Assembly (NCBI GenBank): GCA_023441105.1
Contig: JAEZQX010000103.1
Span: 1 to 6,663 of the forward strand
Reading direction: 5' to 3'
Source: Pseudomonadota bacterium
Lineage (GTDB): Bacteria > Pseudomonadota > Gammaproteobacteria > Burkholderiales > Burkholderiaceae
DNA length: 6,663 nt
Below are positions 1-6,663 of the stretch, in pieces (position 1 is the first letter of the stretch; every line of letters starts with the position of its first letter). The notes below the pieces were generated by a model. The model was given only the letters and a program-made list of their open reading frames with translations, did no database searches and had not been told where the DNA came from. A program made the position numbers and the translations under genes.

Positions 1-1837
<1,837 letters not shown>

Positions 1838-1893
1838 GGCAACGCCCGACAGCCTGCAACCGAACACCACTACCGTCCACCCATCAGGATTCC

Positions 1894-4098
<2,205 letters not shown>

Positions 4099-4104
4099 TC
4101 CTGC

Positions 4105-4124
4105 AGCCGGCCTGCGGGCCGGCT
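4105..4124. terminator. GC-rich hairpin between convergent genes, possible bidirectional terminator
   Basis: AGCCGGCC (4105-4112) and GGCCGGCT (4117-4124) form a perfect 8-bp stem around the 4-base loop TGCG. It starts 6 bases after the debranching-enzyme stop and lies 13 bases beyond the stop codon of the convergent BMP gene, so it could act on transcripts from both sides. No T tract follows on either strand, so this is not a classical intrinsic terminator. It may instead stabilise 3' ends or assist factor-dependent termination. The structure is seen directly; its function is inferred. Confidence 0.5.
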
Positions 4125-4137
4125 CGGCGACGGGGCG

Positions 4138-5325
4138 TCAGCGGATCTTGCCGATGATGCCCTCGACCAGCCAGTCCATCCGGTGCAGCGCGTCGTCGTT
4201 GAGGAAGCCGTCCTCGACGCGCAGCTTGCCGTCGTTGGACTTCAGCGGGCCGCTGAAAGGCAGCAGCTTGCCCTTGACGATGTCGTCGGCATGCGTGCGG
4301 ATTTCCCGGCGCACGGCTGCCGGCACCTTGCGCGCGAGCGACTCCAGGCGCACGAAGTCTTCGGCGATGCCGCCCCAGGTGTTGGCGCTGGTCCAGCTGC
4401 CGTCAAGCACGGCGCGGGCGCGCTTGATGTAGTACCGGCCCCAATGATGGGTCACCGACGCGAGGTGCATGCTGGGAGCGATCTCGCGCAGGTCGGAGTT
4501 GTAGCCGATCAGCAGGCGCCGCTTCTGCTCCGCCACCTCCGCCACCGCCACGGTGTCGGTGTGATGGGTCAGCAGGTCCGCACCCTGCGAGATGAGGCTC
4601 AAGGCGGCATCGCGCTCGCGCTGCGCGTCATACCAGCTGTTGGTCCAGATGACGCGGACCTCGAGCTTCGGGTTCACCGAGCGGGCCGCGATGGTGAAGG
4701 CATTGATGCCCTGCAGGACCTCGGGGATCGGCATCGCCGCCACGTAGCCGATGACGCCGCTCTCGCTGGTATGCCCGGCGAGCAGTCCGGCGAGGTAGCG
4801 GCCTTCGTAGAAGCGAGCGTTGTAGACGGCGACGTTCTCGAGGGTCTTGTAGCCGGTGGCGTTCTCGAACGCGAAATCGGGAAACTCCCGGGCCACGCGC
4901 ACGGTGGGGTCCATGAAGCCGAAGGCGGTGCTGAAGATCAGCCGGCGCCCCTGGCTGACCATGTCCCGGATCACCCGCTCCGCGTCCTGCCCTTCCGGCA
5001 CCTGCTCCATGTAGGCGCATTCGACATCGGCGCCGAGCTCCTTCTCGAGCGCGATGCGGCCGAGGTCATGCTGGCGCGTCCAGCCGACCTCGTTGATTGA
5101 CCCGACGTAGACGAAGCCCACCTTCAACGGCGGCTCCACCGGCTTGCGCTGCCGCTCAGGCGGCGGCCCCGCCTGCGCGCCCGCCTGCGCGCCCGGCGGC
5201 GCGCCATTCTGAGGTCTGTCCTGCGGCCTGCCCTGCGCCAGCAACCGGCCGGTCGGCGACGCGACCACAAGGCCGGCACCAGCGGCAGTCATTGCCCTGA
5301 TGCAACTTCTACGATGGTTGTCCAA
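4138..5325 (-). CDS. BMP/PnrA-family ABC transporter substrate-binding protein with probable Tat signal
   Basis: A periplasmic receptor of the Bmp/PnrA (Med, PF02608) family, which captures purine nucleosides or similar small molecules for an ABC importer; the ligand here is not proven. It has 395 residues. The N-terminus (residues 1-30) has a twin-arginine-like motif HRRSCIRAM, a hydrophobic stretch AGAGLVVA and a likely cleavage after LLA (A30). A Pro/Gln/Gly-rich linker (about 31-66) with a GAQA repeat follows. The binding domain runs from KVGFVYVG (about 68) to the end, with the family blocks VPEGQDAERVIRD, FGFMDP, YLAGLLAG, IPEVLQGINAF and RSVNP. The first loop reads GSINEVGW where the downstream-strand paralogue has GPVGDGGW. 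The start is TTG: an in-frame TGA at 5347-5349 leaves no earlier start, AAAGG lies 8 bases upstream, and beginning at the next ATG (residue 12) would remove the arginine-rich n-region. Transport ATPase and permease genes are absent from the window. Family is certain, the Tat signal likely, the start probable. Confidence 0.93.
   Translation of the reverse strand: MDNHRRSCIRAMTAAGAGLVVASPTGRLLAQGRPQDRPQNGAPPGAQAGAQAGPPPERQRKPVEPPLKVGFVYVGSINEVGWTRQHDLGRIALEKELGADVECAYMEQVPEGQDAERVIRDMVSQGRRLIFSTAFGFMDPTVRVAREFPDFAFENATGYKTLENVAVYNARFYEGRYLAGLLAGHTSESGVIGYVAAMPIPEVLQGINAFTIAARSVNPKLEVRVIWTNSWYDAQRERDAALSLISQGADLLTHHTDTVAVAEVAEQKRRLLIGYNSDLREIAPSMHLASVTHHWGRYYIKRARAVLDGSWTSANTWGGIAEDFVRLESLARKVPAAVRREIRTHADDIVKGKLLPFSGPLKSNDGKLRVEDGFLNDDALHRMDWLVEGIIGKIR
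5171..5194 (-). repeat. 12-bp tandem repeat (2 copies) in the linker of the BMP gene
   Basis: GCCTGCGCGCCC occurs at 5171-5182 and again immediately at 5183-5194 (plus-strand reading). In the minus-strand gene it encodes GAQA twice within the low-complexity Pro/Gln/Gly linker between signal peptide and binding domain. It is in register with codons, so changes in copy number would keep the frame. It is probably a neutral product of slippage in a tolerant linker. Confidence 0.75.
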
Positions 5326-5340
5326 GAAGCCTACCTTTGT

Positions 5341-5370
5341 GCCGGGTCACGAGTCGCGTGCGTGCCCGGC
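5341..5370 (-). promoter_or_regulatory. Stem-loop in the 5' leader of the BMP gene
   Basis: GCCGGGTCACG (5341-5351) pairs with CGTGCCCGGC (5361-5370), giving ten base pairs with one bulged T at 5347 and a 9-base loop. On the minus strand it ends 15 bases before the TTG start, immediately upstream of the AAAGG ribosome-binding sequence. It also contains the in-frame TGA that bounds the open frame. It would form in the mRNA leader and could affect translation initiation or message stability. No T tract follows, so an intrinsic terminator is unlikely. The structure is seen; the role is inferred. Confidence 0.45.
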
Positions 5371-5459
5371 TGCCGTAACCGAGATCGCAGGCGATTCTAC
5401 GATCGGGCGTGAATTCGATCCTGCTTGACCGTACTGGGCGGTAGCGCAGCGGCGATTTC

Positions 5460-5488
5460 CTGTTGCCAACTGTCAAGCATGGCAACAG
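5460..5488. promoter_or_regulatory. 9-bp perfect inverted repeat, candidate operator
   Basis: CTGTTGCCA (5460-5468) and TGGCAACAG (5480-5488) are exact reverse complements separated by 11 bases. The repeat lies 135 bases upstream of the left BMP gene's start codon and 72 bases beyond the right BMP gene's stop. On the minus strand the spacer contains TTGACA, a perfect -35 hexamer, but no good -10 lies 16-18 bases downstream of it. The length and symmetry fit a binding site for a dimeric regulator. It could alternatively form a hairpin at the 3' end of the right-hand transcript, though no T run follows. Function is unproven. Confidence 0.4.
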
Positions 5489-5541
5489 CAAGCGTGCTGC
5501 AGGTGGCCGGCCAAGGGCCCGGGAGCCGAGGACATGACGAC

Positions 5542-5558
5542 GCCGCGGCCGACGCGGC
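5542..5558 (-). terminator. Weak GC hairpin just after the right-hand BMP stop codon
   Basis: GCCGCG (5542-5547) pairs with CGCGGC (5553-5558) around a 5-base loop, starting two bases beyond the stop codon of the right-hand gene. The stem is short, lacks a T tract, and overlaps a near-direct repeat of GCGGCC, so alternative pairings exist. It may be no more than a by-product of high G+C content. Confidence 0.2.
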
Positions 5559-5560
5559 CG

Positions 5561-6663
5561 TCAGTTCCCGGTGGGTACCTTCCCCTCGACGCCCTTGACG
5601 TAGAACATGATGCTGCTGATGAACTTGTCGTCACCCACGGCGCCGGTGGAAAGCACCTCCTTGTCCTCCGACGTGATCATCGGTCCCTTCCAGATCTTGA
5701 AGCTGCCGTCGGCGAGCGCCTTCTTCTTCTCGTCCACCAGTGCCTTGACATCCTCCGGCACGACGTCGGCCACGTTCACCAGGTCCACCGCGCCTTCCTT
5801 GATGCCCCACCAGTTCGACTCCACCTTCCAGGTGCCGTCCAGCACCTGGCGCACCGCCTTGGTGTAGTAAGGCGCCCAGTTGATGATCGACGAACCCAGG
5901 TGCGCCTTCGGGCCGTACGACTTCATGTCGCTGTCCCAGCCGAAGCCGTACTTGCCCGCCTTCTCGGCCACCTGCAACGGCGCCGACGAATCGGTGTTCT
6001 GCAGCAGCACGTCGGCGCCCCCGTTGATCAGCGATTGCGCCGCCTCCGATTCGCGGCCCGGGTCGAACCACTTGTTGATCCACACGACCTTGGTCCTCAC
6101 CGACGGATTCACCGACTGCGCGCCCAGCGTGAAGGCATTGATGTTGCGCACCACTTCGGGGATGGCGATGGAGGCGACGAAGCCGAGCGTGTCGGTGCGG
6201 GTCATCTTGCCGGCGATGATGCCGGCCAGGTAGGCGCCCTGGTAGGCGCGGACGTCGTAGGGCCGCAGGTTCGCGGCGGACTTGAAGCCGGTCGCGTGCT
6301 CCCACTTGACCTCCGGGAATTCCTTCGCCAGGCGCAGCATCGTCTCCATGTAGCCGAAGGTGGTGCCGAAGATCACCTGGTTGCCCTGGGCCGCCAGGTC
6401 GCGCAGCACGCGCTCCGCATCGGCGTTCTCCGGCACGCTCTCGACGTAGGTGGTCTTCACCTTGCCGCCCAGCGCCGCCTCCATCTCCTTGCGGCCGCGG
6501 TCGTGCGCGAAGCTCCAGCCGCCGTCGCCCACCGGCCCGACATAAGCGAACGCCACCTTGAGCGGCTCCGATGTCGCACCTGCTGCCCCCGCCACGGCAC
6601 TCCCCGCCGCAGCACCGCCTGCTGCGCCGCCGGCCTTCGCCGCCGCCGTCGCCGCGGCCACCG
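5561..6663 (-). CDS. BMP/PnrA-family ABC transporter substrate-binding protein, N-terminus cut by window edge
   Basis: A second periplasmic binding protein of the Bmp/PnrA family, probably receiving a purine nucleoside or related ligand for an ABC importer encoded outside the window. The frame is open from the right edge to a TGA at 5561-5563. A GTG at 6659-6661 is the first possible start seen, but the 367-codon frame from there has no signal peptide and begins in an Ala/Gly-rich tract. The real start and export signal are therefore probably to the right. After about 32 residues of low-complexity linker, the domain begins at LKVAFAYVGPVGDGGW, followed by family blocks VPENADAERVLRD, FGYMET, YLAGIIAGKM, IPEVVRNINAFTLGAQSVNP, KVVWINKWFDPGRE, GGADVLLQNTD and YYTKAVRQVLDGTW. 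By eye about two in five positions match the left-hand BMP protein, so they are old paralogues rather than a recent duplication. It lies 235 bases upstream of that gene on the same strand. Family secure; ligand and start unknown. Confidence 0.92.
   Translation of the reverse strand, partial: VAAATAAAKAGGAAGGAAAGSAVAGAAGATSEPLKVAFAYVGPVGDGGWSFAHDRGRKEMEAALGGKVKTTYVESVPENADAERVLRDLAAQGNQVIFGTTFGYMETMLRLAKEFPEVKWEHATGFKSAANLRPYDVRAYQGAYLAGIIAGKMTRTDTLGFVASIAIPEVVRNINAFTLGAQSVNPSVRTKVVWINKWFDPGRESEAAQSLINGGADVLLQNTDSSAPLQVAEKAGKYGFGWDSDMKSYGPKAHLGSSIINWAPYYTKAVRQVLDGTWKVESNWWGIKEGAVDLVNVADVVPEDVKALVDEKKKALADGSFKIWKGPMITSEDKEVLSTGAVGDDKFISSIMFYVKGVEGKVPTGN

Larger units (their letters stand above)
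5326..5560. other. 235-base intergenic region between the two BMP genes
   Basis: This is the only sizeable gap without a gene. Minus-strand reading places the end of the right-hand BMP gene on one side and the start of the left-hand BMP gene on the other. It holds two clear dyads (5341-5370 and 5460-5488, listed separately), a weak 6-bp hairpin directly after the right-hand stop (5542-5558) and the 10-base palindrome TGGCCGGCCA at 5504-5513. Promoter-like hexamers on the minus strand are TTGACA (5476-5471) and TAGAAT (5399-5394), but they are too far apart to form one sigma-70 promoter, and neither has a convincing partner. The gap length and the separate leader make an independent promoter for the left gene plausible. 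I see no tRNA, riboswitch or small gene that I can support. Confidence 0.6.

Noticed and set aside
1838..1893. Terminator or promoter between treY and the debranching enzyme
   Set aside because: No hairpin with a T run and no convincing -35/-10 pair; only a short AGGA ribosome-binding sequence before the ATG is visible.
5394..5476. TTGACA (5471-5476) and TAGAAT (5394-5399) on the minus strand as one sigma-70 promoter
   Set aside because: They are separated by 71 bases, and neither has an adequate partner hexamer at 16-18 bases.
5309..5491. A 60-codon minus-strand frame beginning with TTG that overlaps the BMP gene start
   Set aside because: No ribosome-binding sequence and no recognisable protein features. 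A leader peptide cannot be excluded but is not supported.
6659..6661. GTG as the true start of the right-hand BMP gene
   Set aside because: It lies at the window edge inside an Ala/Gly-rich linker, and no export signal follows. The true start is more likely outside the window.

Overview
The window looks like the chromosome of a G+C-rich (roughly two thirds by eye) proteobacterium, most plausibly beta- or gammaproteobacterial. This rests on strong G/C third-position bias, long shadow reading frames in every frame, and protein sequences of proteobacterial type. I cannot assign a genus from the sequence alone.

Layout. Left half, plus strand: the C-terminal two thirds of a malto-oligosyltrehalose synthase (treY; its start lies left of the window), then, after a 56-base gap, a complete glycogen debranching enzyme of the GlgX/TreX family. 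The two stand head to tail and are probably one transcription unit. Right half, minus strand: a complete substrate-binding protein of the BMP/PnrA family (PF02608) and, 235 bases upstream of it, a second paralogous BMP-family binding protein whose N-terminus runs off the right edge. The two halves converge at a 39-base gap that holds a GC-rich hairpin. The 235-base gap between the two binding proteins is the only sizeable non-coding stretch. It carries two clear dyads that the genes do not explain.

How the genes work together. The left pair belongs to the TreX-TreY-TreZ route: the debranching enzyme trims alpha-1,6 branches from glycogen, TreY isomerises the reducing-end alpha-1,4 bond of the resulting malto-oligosaccharide to alpha,alpha-1,1, and TreZ (not in the window) would release trehalose. 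The right pair are periplasmic receptors for an ABC importer whose ATPase and permease genes are not in the window. Family knowledge points to purine nucleosides or related compounds as ligands, but nothing in the sequence proves the ligand.

I see no CRISPR array, tRNA, rRNA, insertion sequence, phage gene or toxin/defence module. No undescribed multi-gene system is evident. The points most worth a second look are the tandem, diverged BMP receptors with different N-terminal arrangements, the two dyads between them, and unusual residues in otherwise conserved TreY motifs.
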